A DNA stretch of 64,000 nucleotides from Sepiola atlantica (Eukaryota; Mollusca; Cephalopoda; Sepiida; Sepiolidae). The translations under genes were made by a program, and so were the position numbers. The notes beneath the pieces were generated by a model, which was not told where the DNA came from, ran no database searches, and worked only from the letters and a program-made list of their open reading frames with translations. Shown piece after piece: positions 53,262 through 63,565 of the stretch (its first letter is position 1; every line of letters begins with the position of its first letter). The stretch covers positions 34,429,443 to 34,493,442 of the forward strand of contig OY744522.1 in the NCBI GenBank assembly GCA_963556195.1, in the 5' to 3' direction.

Positions 53262-53266
53262 CGCCG
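53262..53266. other. Right target-site duplication of copia-3
   Basis: CGCCG immediately after the right LTR. It matches 49,021-49,025. Confidence 0.92.
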
Positions 53267-54612
53267 CACTTGCTGAATACAGTCAGCCAGCAGGAGAAAC
53301 TTGCAGATTCTCAAGACTGCCAGAAACACAACTGCTAGGCATTGCGCCAACGATTACTGGGGAGAGCTCAGCAAAGAAATCTAAACAGCTGCCAATACAG
53401 AGGGATATATGATGGCTTCAGGAAGGAACTTGGACCAATTCAGAGCAAGACGACTCTCCACAAATCCTCCACTGGTGAAGTGATCACAGGCAAGGTTCAA
53501 CAGATAGAGAGATGGGTTGAACACTACTCTGACCTCTACTCCAGACAGAACACTGTGTTCCCCTCAGTTTTTGACGCCGTTGAGCATCTTCCAACCATGG
53601 AGGAGCTCGATGCAGAGCCTACCGTAGAGGAACTGAGCAAGGCTATTGACAGCTTGACCTCAGGCAAAGACCCAGGTAATGATGGGATTCCCCCAGACTT
53701 GATCAGGCACTGCAAGACTACACTTCTGCTTCCTCTGCACAAAGTTCTCTGTCAGTGTTGGCAAGAGGGAGTCATACCACAGGACATAAGGTATGCCAAG
53801 ATCATTACCCTCTACAAGAACAAGGGTGACAGAAGCAACTGTAACAACTACAGAGGCATTTCCTCCATCAGCATTGTCGGCAAAATCTTTGCTCGGGTCA
53901 TCCTGATCCGTCTGCAAAAGCTGGCAGAACCTTTCTACCCTGAATCACAGTGCGTGTTCCGAGCAGAAAGATCAACAGTAGACATGGTCATCTCCCTCCG
54001 CCAACTCCAGGCGAAGTGCAAGGAACAGCAGATGCCTCTCTATGTTGCCTTCATAGAGCATTTGACCTTGTCAGCAGAGACGATCTGTTCAAGATCCTTC
54101 CAAAGATTGGCTGTCCACTGAAACTGCAGTGCATAATAGAGTCCTTCTACACCAACATGAAGGGGACGGTCCAGTTCTGCAGGAGCTCCTCCAACCCCTT
54201 AAGTATCTGCAGCAGAGTCAGAGCAAGGGTATGTTTTTGCTCCAACATTTTTCGAGATCTTCTTAGCCATCCTCCTGAAGCACGCCTTTGGCTCTGCAAC
54301 CGAGGGAATCTATCTGCGTACCAGATCAGATGGCACACTCTTCAACCTTGCCTGCCTCAGAGCCAGAACAAAGGTACGTGAAATTCTCATCAGACATGCT
54401 GTTTTCTAACGATGCAGCAGTTGCGACGCATACCCAGCAGGAACTGCAGGTACTGTTGGACCGCTTCTCACAGGCCTGCAAGGATTTGGGGCTTACCATC
54501 AGCCTAAATAAATCAAACGTCCTGGGACAAGACACCAAGGTACCACCTGCCGTCACTATTGATGATTATGGACTCAGTGGTTCACATAGTTTACGTACCT
54601 TGGTTCAGCCAT
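53267..54612 (+). pseudogene. LINE-B 3' part: reverse transcriptase (inactive)
   Basis: ALAEYSQPAGE continues the linker. RT blocks: LSKAIDSLTSGKDPGNDGIP, VIPQDIRYAKIITLYKNKGD, NYRGISSISIVGKIFARVIL, ESQCVFRAERSTVDMVISLR and MPLYVAFI. At 54,050-54,060 about ten bases are missing, removing the first catalytic Asp of motif A and shifting frame; it resumes FDLVSRDDLFKILPKIGCPL. Motif C is LFSNDAAVATHTQQ (54,402-54,413): Ser-Asn-Asp instead of Ala-Asp-Asp. LTISLNKSNVLGQDT and VTIDDYGL follow. The element is cut off at 54,612 by a (TA)n tract before its C-terminal tail. Confidence 0.9.
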
Positions 54613-54665
54613 ATATATATATATAATAAATGTGAAGCAAGAGCTAGCGGGCAAAGACAGCTAGT

Positions 54666-54720
<55 letters not shown>
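54613..54720. repeat. (TA)n tracts with GCTAGCGGGCAA repeat piece between
   Basis: (TA)n, then AGAGCTAGCGGGCAAAGACA (GTTGCC-core family scrap), then (TG)n and (TA)n. Confidence 0.8.
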
Positions 54721-55297
54721 CTCAGTAGAATACAAAATTTATGACATAATCAATATTTTGTAATCATGCTCCAAAAATTCAACATTAACAAATATTATTG
54801 TGTACACATGTTTTAGAATTTTTTTTTAATAATTTCCTCATCAACGCACACACACACAATAAATTCTTTATCAATTAGTTACAGATCAACTTAACAATGA
54901 AATTGTAGAATGATCACAAACACATAAAACAAAAATATCCAAAACTAGCAAAAAACTATCCGCCCTCTTAGTATTAATCTAGTCTATCTACAGAAAAACA
55001 AAGAAACAGTTTTCTTTTCACATTTTGGTAATTTGAAGAAAAACAACAAAAAATGATTGTCATGATGTTATTTGATATATTCCAATGTTGAGATTTGATT
55101 TTGTATACGCATAAAAATGAATTCCCCATAATGAAAGGAATAAGCGAAAAATTGAGGTGATTGTCGAGAATAACCAACAGAAAAAAAGTGATGATAAAAA
55201 AAAATAATAATCAACAAATAACTGTTACCAAAGGCAATAAAGTTACTTTTCTACCTACGTGCCCAATTTTTTTGGTGCGCTTTAAAGTATTTTATTA
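54721..55297. other. AT-rich stretch, no gene seen
   Basis: Includes (CA)n near 54,850. Short ORFs without recognisable content. Confidence 0.5.
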
Positions 55298-55465
55298 GGG
55301 CAGTTAGCTAATATATTTTTTAACACTAACCCTAAGTCCGACTGGCAAGGTCATACAACCACATGTGATTGCCTAAAAAATTTATCTACCCCCCCCCCCT
55401 CCAAAAAAAAAGAATAACGCACAGAATTTATCTCCAATAGCCAAAAAAATAAAAAATGATATCAC
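55298..55465 (+). repeat. Interspersed repeat R4, copy 1 (partner 63,424-63,565)
   Basis: TAGGGCAGTTAGC, TTTTTAACACTAACCCTAAG, GACTGGCAAGGTCATACAAC, then a C-run and ACGCACAGAATTTATCTCCA. The same order appears at 63,424-63,565. Non-coding. Confidence 0.7.
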
Positions 55466-56009
55466 CTCGATATCACTTCGCAAAGTAAGTAAGGATTAAG
55501 TCATAGGGTGAATGCAGTATTTTGGTGAGTGTCTAGCGGACAGTAAGTCCAAGGTATTTTGTACAAAAGGTATGACTATCGACCCCACAAACAAAGATTT
55601 GTTGTCAAAATTGTATTACCATGTCCCCCCACCTTTCCTGCCAAAGCAATTAGAGCTTCATGCCTAAGTTTAAAGAATTTCATTCATAAGTGTCTTGTAA
55701 ACACGAGACACTAACTTTTGTATTTATTCATGAAGTTTATTAATCTTTTCAATAATAAATAAATGGATAGAAAAAAGAATTCAATTCGCTTGGGCGATGA
55801 TGCAGGGCTCTTAAAAACAATTAAAAAGAAAATTTGGCTTTTGCATCGCGAGAGAGCGGGGAAGGAAAGGAGATGAGGGGGAGCACTCACTTCTATGCGC
55901 CGGTATATATTTCTTTCTATGAAGTAAATAAGTTTCATTTAAATAACCTTGACCTTCTTTTAAAATGAATCAATTCTTTTTTTAATTGAATAACTTTAAT
56001 TAATTACTG
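55466..56009. other. AT-rich stretch, no gene seen
   Basis: A G/A-rich patch at 55,855-55,890. The minus-strand ORF at 55,711-55,938 lacks a recognisable domain. Confidence 0.45.
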
Positions 56010-56125
56010 TTAATATCGACGAAACTATTGCATATGTATAAGAGAAATAAGACAATATAATTTCAAATTAATAAGACCAAGCATTAATTTATTACAGACT
56101 GTTTACAAAATAGATATGCAAATTA
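56010..56125 (-). repeat. Interspersed repeat R3, partial reverse copy
   Basis: CGACGAAACTATTGCATATG, ACAAAATAGATATGCAAATT and AGGATTATTAATTT are the reverse of parts of 35,500-35,620. Confidence 0.45.
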
Positions 56126-56160
56126 GGATTATTAATTTCAGTGTAAGGGTCTTTCGTCAA

Positions 56161-56162
<2 letters not shown>

Positions 56163-56202
<40 letters not shown>
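56163..56202. repeat. (TA)n microsatellite
   Basis: About 20 TA units. Confidence 0.95.
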
Positions 56203-56206
<4 letters not shown>

Positions 56207-57633
56207 TATTTAATATTATGTTATATTATTGATTTAACAGTAAGCCGTTTTGATGGTAATAAAGGAGTGATAAATGAAAAAAAAAAGTTTTGCATTTATT
56301 TATTAAGAAGATCCAACAAGATTATTTTCTTTTTTTTATACTTTTTTTTTCATTTTTTATTGCAAGATATAATAATAATTGGATTCAAGAGTTTAATGTA
56401 TATATTTTTTCAAAAAAGATGGATTCAATCTTCAAAATACACATATAGTTCAAGTTTATAAAAAAATATATTTTAATAAATGATGCGTAATTTTTTTCTG
56501 AAAAGAAATTAGTAATCTAAACAGCAACTTTAAAATACTTATGGGTGCAGAAATAGCAAGGAAATTATTTTTTTATATTGAAGATTTCCATTCATCCAAC
56601 GATTTTTGCAAAATAACCGTCCATCAATGTAGATTTGACTAGAATATACTCCTAAGATCAAGGGGGGTAAACCCTCTTCAATCACATATCTAGATATACT
56701 AATCTGATTAAATTTTCATATAAACCAATCCAATCAGATAAAGGGGAATAACCTTATTAGAATTTTATGCTTTAGAAAACAAAATCTCCTCCCCAAACTT
56801 TACAAACTCACAAGCAACTACGTTTAGCGACTTATTATATAATATGTGATAGGAGACATTTATTTTTGTGGTGACGGTGCGTAGAGACCAAGGGATAATC
56901 GCTGCAAGGAAACAGTGGCTGCGCATGGGAGTGAACCTGGAACTGTCATGATTTTTAGGCGACGGTTGTAATTATGCAAAATAGGCACTTTTGGCAGCCC
57001 AAAAGAGCTGAATAAAAGGAGTGACATTTTTGCTTGAGGGAGAGATCTTTTTTGGGACGCCACACAGCTAACATCGTTTATGTGTGTCGTCGGCAACCTT
57101 GTTTGTTTGGGGTGATTACTGCTGCTGCTATTAAGAACGAACGTCTTATTTGTTGTTGGTTAAGAGAAGAAGAAAATATACGGAGAGCTGGCAATCTGTG
57201 TGTTCTTTCAACTCTAAATAATTTACGTGACTGAAATAAGAATTAATTAATCAAATATATCTTTCAATTTTTTAATATTGTAGGCCAAGGTAATTTGAAA
57301 GAGACTACTCTAGTATAAATTATTTTGTTATTCGAGAATGTTTTTTTAAATTCCACAAATTTATTAACTCTCAATTTTACAAGTTATACTAAAGTCAATA
57401 TTAATCCTATTAAGAACCAACTAATGCCAACTAGGGAGATATTTTGTATATACAAGACCAATTAGTGCAATAACCTTAGAAAAATCAAATTTATTATATC
57501 TATTTAGTTTTGACCATTGATCTACAGATGAATTTTATAGAGTAAATTTTATATTTTAATTACTCCTAAGTAATGGATGGAGATCCTAAATTATCCCTTC
57601 ATAATAACATTAAAATTATTCACCAGTCCAAAA

Positions 57634-57638
<5 letters not shown>
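56203..57638. other. AT-rich stretch with a GC-richer island at 56,860-57,235
   Basis: The island has ACGGTGCGTAGAGACCAAGG, GAATAAAAGGAGTGACATTT and GTCGTCGGCAACCTTGTTTG. It could be a solo LTR or SINE-like repeat. I find no terminal repeats, no target duplication and no conserved ORF, so it stays unclassified. Confidence 0.4.

Positions 57639-57676
<38 letters not shown>
57639..57676. repeat. (TA)n microsatellite
   Basis: About 19 TA units at the left edge of the duplicated segment described next. Confidence 0.95.
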
Positions 57677-57678
<2 letters not shown>

Positions 57679-57699
57679 GTGATTTTTGACTAAAGTAAA

Positions 57700-58052
57700 T
57701 AAATAATTTATTTAAAAAAAAAAAATGTTTTTGGTTTTCAAAATTATTGTAATTGTTATTTCATGAATGCTTCTAGTGTGAATTTCTTCATTATTCAACA
57801 ACACATACCCACATGATACAGCATTCAAATACAAACTGTTAAAACACCAAAACTGACTCTTATCTTGGCTGCCCCGGTCAAGATGGATTAGCATAAAAAT
57901 TAAATGCCTCTATGATTTTGACAAAGGAGTTTTTGCGCTGAAAGATCTCAAGACTTTAAAATAATTTATTTACAAAAAAACAAACGGGTTGTTTTGGTTT
58001 TCAAAAATATTTTGATTATTCTTCCATCAACGTTTTAAGTGTGAATTTCTTC

Positions 58053-58055
<3 letters not shown>
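57700..58055. repeat. Diverged direct duplication, offset about 257 bp
   Basis: AATAATTTATTT..GTTTT[TG]GGTTTTCAAAA, TTATT, then AGTGTGAATTTCTTCATTAT occurs at 57,704-57,797 and again at 57,960-58,055. Each copy is next to a (TA)n tract. Confidence 0.65.
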
Positions 58056-58101
<46 letters not shown>

Positions 58102-58145
58102 TAGCGGGACCCGTTACCCGGCACTTCCCAGGAGTTATATAAAAG
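58056..58145 (+). repeat. (TA)n followed by GTTGCCCGG-core repeat end
   Basis: More than 20 TA units run straight into CTAGCGGGACCCGTTACCCG then GCACTTCCCAGGAG. It is the clearest example in the window of the TA tract joined to this repeat end. Confidence 0.7.
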
Positions 58146-60500
58146 AATGAATTAACAGCGGACAGAACGCAAATAGGTCACATATGAAACAAAAATAAAA
58201 GTTGCCCCAGTTTCCTCTGTTTGTTCGAGTTTTAATTTCGGCTTTTTGTATTACCCTAACTGTAAACAAAGCATAACCTGTGGTTTAGTTCGGTCAAAGT
58301 CGGTTATCTCACGGTGCTGGTTCAAATTCTGTAGAAGCACATGTTTGTTTGTTTTTTTTTGTTTTTTTTTGTTTTTTCCCCGAGTTAAAAAAATCTAGAA
58401 GCATTGTTTTTCTTGAGTTCGATAAGCACACATTTTGGGCCACTGTATTTTGAAGAAAATGTAAATCAAAATGTATTTCTGCCTAATCTGAAATAAATGT
58501 TTTTATTTAAGTTAATGTGCTCTACGCTTCATCTATTCTGCCGTCTAGACTGATGCAAGTTTCATTTCTGTCTAAATCCAGTGAGCGTATTTATTGAGCT
58601 GGATTTTCCCCACATAAGTAACCGACCTTGTGTCTAACTCTGCCCTCTTGGGGAAGAAAGTAAATACAGACAATAAAAAGAAAATGTCCCAAAAAGAAAA
58701 CTGCACATCACAAATCTCATTATTATTTTGACGTAAATCGTTTATGTACGGTTTCAGCATCCTAAATGTGAAAAGAAATTGTGTGTTTTGTCGATGGATT
58801 TGATTTGAAAGAGCGTAATATGTATTAGGTTGTGAAGTGTACATTAAATGTTATTAATAAAACGATTTATTTATTGGAGAAAGTTTTTAAGGAATGTCTG
58901 TAAATGACTAACTTCGGGCAATGCACGGCACGGTCGGGATGAAATGTGTCTCATGCCTATGTAAGCTGAGCACTGATTGGCTGTTTTAAAAATTCTTTAG
59001 CGGTGAAGGTGAATCGCATTTCCTCGTGAAATAATCGCAAAACGGTATTTGAGAAGTGTAAGAGTTAATAATTCAGAGAGAGAAATTATTGTGCTACCCT
59101 CTCTTTTAGAGCATGCTGGTAGGAGAGTTAGTCGTATGAGATAAATTATAGGAATTAATGTTATACGTTAAAAATATGTACAAGTTTCTGAAAATACGGT
59201 CGCGGTAAGGGTGTATAGGTATTGTTGTGTTTGATGCATTAGTTTTCTTGCCTACGCTTCGGTAGGGAGCGGTGTAAGGGTAGTTTTTTGGGTACACATA
59301 TTTATTATTTATTCATATACTGTTATACTCCTTAATTATTTATAGCTATTTACTATAGAATATAATTTAAGTTAATTTTTATTTCTTTTGGTGGTATTTT
59401 CGAAACATGTGCGTGTCTGTGCCTATGCATAGATAACTATATCCCATTTTAAACTCATGTAAGATAAGGATTCTGTGAGCATGTCCTGAGTAAGAAAACT
59501 CAAGTAGACCCCTCCCCTTCTCTCCTGATAACTCCTCTCATAATCGAGATAACATTGTTAGTAAATATATGACAGGAATACATTTATCAATGGAACTATA
59601 AGGGATGGTCATGACTTTTAAATTTACTTACTTTTCTTTAATAATATAATAATAAGTGGATAGATATTGACGAGGCGACCTAGTAAGAGTTATTTGGTCT
59701 TTGATCATGCATCTAAAGACTCTATCTCTCTCTTTTGTTCTCTGAACTTCTGGATAAAGCTTAGATTAAAATTAGGTCAGGTCACTTTCACCATAACGCA
59801 CTAACTCACTAGCCGGATTGTGAGTTACCATCTGATCTTCCTGACTCCCCTTCACCCTATTGCACCTGACAGCCACCTACCCTATCAGAGCATAAAACTC
59901 CTCTATTCCCCAACTCAACCCCTCCCTGTTTTCCCCTCCCTTTTTCTCTCCATAATTCCTAATACTGTCTGTCCGATTCTCGTTCTTCAGTTATAAAGGT
60001 CTGGTCATATACTTCCATGCAAGGCCAGAGATTAATAAGTCCCATTCTCAGTCGGTGTTGACCCAGTCACTCGTTTTCTGTGACTATCTCGACTCTACAG
60101 GCTGGCTAATAATTCAAACCCTTCTTAAATACCAGGATTGACACCGTGAAGGAACTATTTTTTAACGGTTAGTCATTTTTAAGACTACACACTCTTCCCC
60201 AAGCAAAATAACCTCATTTGAAACTAGACTTCTAATTACTCTTATCCATTCATATTTGTTTTGTTTTATGCTCACCTTTGTCAAATTGTTTATTGTCTTG
60301 TATGTGATACCTTTGACTTATGTATTTTGCTCTAAGAAATTGTATTTCGATTATTGGCAAGCATATAGTATTTCTTGTTATTCGTGCTTTTCTTGGGAAA
60401 TATTGTGGCTTGGTAAACAATACTTTTGTAGTGGACAAAGTGCACAGGTTCTACAGTTAGTTTTTCTCTTCATTATTAACTTTCCAAGAAACTAATAAAA
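58146..60500. other. Long stretch without a supported gene
   Basis: T-run region at 58,345-58,378. ORFs up to 90 codons have no recognisable domain. 59,760-60,130 is GC-richer and pyrimidine-biased (CCTCCCTGTTTTCCCCTCCC) and could belong to an LTR of the gypsy element that follows, but no matching 3' copy was found. Confidence 0.4.
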
Positions 60501-60514
60501 ATGAAAATTGGTGA

Positions 60515-60655
60515 AAGATGCTTCACCCAGAATCAAACAGGCAATAACCCAAAGAGATGGGACAGAACTGGAACTGTCATGGAAATTAAACTTCATGACC
60601 AATATGTGATAAAGATATGGACGTCTTACCACAAGAAACAGGCGCTTTTTAAAAA
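60515..60655 (+). pseudogene. Ty3/gypsy integrase C-terminal part
   Basis: KIGERCFTQNQTGNNPKRWD then RTGTVMEIKLHDQYVIKIWT and SYHKK match the C-terminal integrase segment of animal gypsy elements (L-x-x-G-x-x-V-x-x-Q-N-Q-x-G-x-x-P-x-[KR]-W-D-[KR]-T-G). The frame is broken by the LINE-J insertion at about 60,655 and resumes at 61,118. The upstream pol is absent. Confidence 0.75.
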
Positions 60656-61117
60656 AAAAATTTTTTTAAAAACATATTTCACCCCAAACAAGGTAGGCCA
60701 CCACTGTAGACATAACAGGCTACTGAGAAAAAAGAAAAGGGGAGAAGGTGGGGGGGGGGGGGTCAACCTAAATTGGGATCTGCGCAGCGAGATGTCTGTT
60801 TACATGAGTTTTAAATTTTTGCATGTCAGTACTGTCGGGGAAACAGGGTCAGGGAGGGAGTTCCAGAGGCCAGCAGTACGAGGAAAGAAGCTATTTGAGT
60901 AGAAGGCTCTTCGGCATCTGGGGACCTCCACAGTGAATGAATGGGATTTAGTTGATTGTCGAGTTGGTCTAGTGAATTTACGTCGAGGGGGCACCAGAGT
61001 AGCCAATTCATCGGAGCATAATCCATTGAAGTATTTGTAAAACAAGCACAAGGATGCTACATTGTGGCGATGGGACAAGGACTGGAGCTTGGTTGACAGT
61101 GAGGGACCTATTAGGTT
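60656..61117 (-). mobile_element. LINE-J 3' end inserted into the gypsy remnant
   Basis: On the minus strand: SLSHRHNVASLCLFYKYFNG, LCSDELATLVPPRRKFTRPT, VEVPRCRRAFYSNSFFPRTA and GLWNSLPDP, then a 3' UTR (GTGGTGGCCTACCTTGTTTG, GGGTGAAATATG) and an A/T-rich tail at 60,645-60,675. It is the same family as 34,398-34,760 and longer at the 5' end. The gypsy sequence at each edge has GGCGCTTTTT and GGCGACTCTTTTT, possibly a target duplication. Confidence 0.82.
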
Positions 61118-61345
61118 GGCGACTCTTTTTACGTATATTTAAACCAGCAGAAATGGAAATCTACAATGCACCACAAAAACTGCAAAATGATGTGGAAAGA
61201 AAACAGATCAGGATCAACCCACACCACATTTACCTCACTCAAAAGACCAATCCAGCCAGAATCCATCCAGCCTTTAGTAGATCAACTTGAGGAAAACAAA
61301 GAAGATTCCACCCAAAACCCAGAGGAAGTGAACTAAAAACTCCCA
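61118..61345 (+). pseudogene. Ty3/gypsy pol C-terminal remainder
   Basis: RLFLRIFKPAEMEIYNAPQK continues the R-x-R-x-F-L-R-x-F segment expected after VIKI..G. Proline-rich text (NPARIHPAFSRST) ends the ORF, as in gypsy C-termini. Stops follow. Confidence 0.6.
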
Positions 61346-61447
61346 ACATTACTTTAAAGACTGCAATCTCACAACACTAAGGGTCGTCAAGAAGACATCA
61401 AGGATCCACAAGCTAGACGGTCAAAGGTGCGGAATCCTGTACCTTAA

Positions 61448-61474
61448 ACTGGGGGTGGGAGAGTAGGGGGGTGT
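61448..61474 (+). promoter_or_regulatory. Possible gypsy polypurine tract and start of 3' LTR
   Basis: CTGGGGGTGGGAGAGTAGG then GGGGTGTAGAATT: a purine run directly before TGTAG, the layout at a gypsy 3' LTR start. The LTR end and its 5' partner were not found, so this is provisional. Confidence 0.4.
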
Positions 61475-62364
61475 AGAATTTTAAGTTTAAGTTACATTGT
61501 CTAAAATACTTTATCTAATAAACTACAAGTGGATTATTAATTTATACTTTAAAGACGTAACTCTACAAAAAACATATTGAAATATAAAGCCTTAATGTCC
61601 ATTATTGTTATTGTGTCAATATTATGTTCGTTAGTCGTGTCTGTCTTTCTATTTGTTTCAGAAATGATTCAATGTCAACATTTTTGCACTAAATGTTAGA
61701 ATAAAGTTTTTCAAACAAATACCAATAATAAGACTTTTCTTCAATAAGGAAAATGCATTTCCATATTTTTTTTGGTGCTCCCGGAATTTTTTTTTTTTTA
61801 TGTAAAGTCAGTGTCCAATTTGTTGAGCTGTATTCTGTAACGTTGAGCGCCGATTTGTCTTGTTGAAATGAAGTTTGGGAGCAGAGAGTTACACAGTAAC
61901 ATTATTTTTCCTTTCTTTTTTTTTTTGTGTTGTGCTTTTAAACTGACGAAAGAGAAACTCGCTGTCGGTACAGAAGGCTTAAAAATTGAAAGCTTTTGTT
62001 AAAATCCAAAGTTCACGAGATTCTGTTTTTTATTTGAGTTTCCAATTATGTTTTAAAAATGCTGGTATCAAAAGGTTGGGATCAAAAAGTTGTGTGTTGG
62101 TATCAGGTCCGGATCTCCATTATGTAAAGTGGACTCTTAACAGAATAGGAACACAAAAATGTAAGGCAACGAGGCAAGTTGGTTTAGCAGGCATGTTTTA
62201 GAGTAGAACTGTAATTGAGTCCAAGTTTTGTAATTCACCTTTGGGGCTTGCCTCTCATTTAAACGACGATGAGAGACGTACCAAGATTTTTGTTGTCTTG
62301 TGATGTTTATATCTGGAACTGGACTGGAACTGAATTGCGTTTGAATGGAAATTAGGAAAAGCAT
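61475..62364. other. AT-rich stretch, possibly gypsy 3' LTR, no gene seen
   Basis: Two AATAAA-like signals (61,515 and 61,699). No supported ORF. Confidence 0.35.
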
Positions 62365-62495
62365 GCATGCGCAGAAGTGTTTCAAAACGCCTACAACGGT
62401 ATGTAAGTCTAGACATAACAGTGCATGTGCGAGAGATTGCATGTAAATATGAAAGAATAGATTTCAATCATGTAACTGCTACAATATCATAAAAA
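62365..62495 (+). repeat. Interspersed repeat R2, copy 2
   Basis: CATGCGCAGAAGTGTTTCAA, GAGATTGCATGTAAATATGA and TCAATCATGTAACTGCTACA match 26,076-26,232 in order. Confidence 0.6.
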
Positions 62496-62777
62496 TCTAT
62501 GAATTAAATTCTCTTAAATATTTCATCGGATAAACCAAAACCATGTCCATGTAAATTAGTTCTTTTACCATTATTTCTGAATTCATCCAGTTCATTCTTA
62601 AAATGATTTACATAATATCTATTTTGAATTAGACAATTTGTTCCAAAAGTATATTAGTCTACTAGGAAAAAATCTGGTAAATATAACTTTTGAGATCATT
62701 CTTGCTAATAAATTTCCAATACAAGGAGAAATATTAAAAAAGTATGTCCCATGTTTAAAAATTCTATTAATTATCTT

Positions 62778-63001
62778 GAAGATATAAAGAACTTGAAGCA
62801 TAAAAACTTTTACCAAAATGGCTGGATTTGGCATTGAATAACCCGAAAAGGGTTGATATGCCGTAAAACAAAACAACCAAGCCAAACACGATGAATAAAT
62901 ATTTGAAGACATAAAGAACTTGAAGCATAAAAACGTTTACCAAAATGACTTTGGCATTAAATAACCCGAAAAGGGTTGATATGCCGTAAAACAAAACAAC
63001 C
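62778..63001. repeat. Tandem duplication, unit about 128 bp, 1.8 copies
   Basis: AAAGAACTTGAAGCATAAAA and GAAAAGGGTTGATATGCCGT occur at 62,786/62,847 and again at 62,914/62,969. The second copy lacks a GGCTGGAT segment. Overlapping minus-strand ORFs repeat the same peptide (FMLQVLY, YGISTLFGLFNA), reflecting the duplication. Confidence 0.85.
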
Positions 63002-63423
63002 TAAAACCTGAATGTGTTTAGTGGTCATTTATTACTAAAAACTTGACATCAAGAGGAGAACAAAAATTCTTTGAGTTACAAGTGACTTACTATAATATTC
63101 TCGCTCATGTTTACCAACTTGTTACAATATCAATGCCCTCTTTCCGGGCTTATGTAACGCCAAAACACAAAACCTGTTGTAACTGGGTCATTAATTGGTT
63201 TGTCTTAAGATAACCAGTTTTAATTTTATTTTAATACTAGTAAAACCTATCCGTCCTCCGGGCAGCAATTAATTGGCAGGGGGGGTTGATTAAAAAAAAT
63301 GTTTTTTACTCAGAGAATTTCATAATTTTAATAAACTTTGGTAAATTTGTAGATTAACATCCTCAGTTAAATTACCCCCCCCCCCCCTTAGAAATGAGAT
63401 TCTTCTTTTTAGGGTCTAGATTG
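63002..63423. other. AT-rich stretch with one GTTGCC-core-like piece
   Basis: ACTAGTAAAACCTATCCGTC then CTCCGGGCAGCAATT near 63,235 is a diverged repeat end. C-run at 63,376. No gene. Confidence 0.4.
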
Positions 63424-63565
63424 TTAGGGCAGTTAATGTTTTTAACACTAACCGTAAGTTTGACTTGCAAGGTCGTAAAACCACACGCAATCGCAACAAA
63501 AAGGTCCCCCCATCCCCAGAAAAAAAATAACACACAGAATTTATCTTCAATGGCAAAAAAAAATG
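63424..63565 (+). repeat. Interspersed repeat R4, copy 2
   Basis: TAGGGCAGTTAATG, TTTTTAACACTAACCGTAAG, GACTTGCAAGGTCGTAAAAC and CACACAGAATTTATCTTCAA, partner of 55,298-55,465. Confidence 0.7.

Noticed and set aside
56860..57235. Solo LTR
   Set aside because: GC-richer island with a polyadenylation-like AATAAA, but no terminal TG..CA pair, target duplication or second copy was found.
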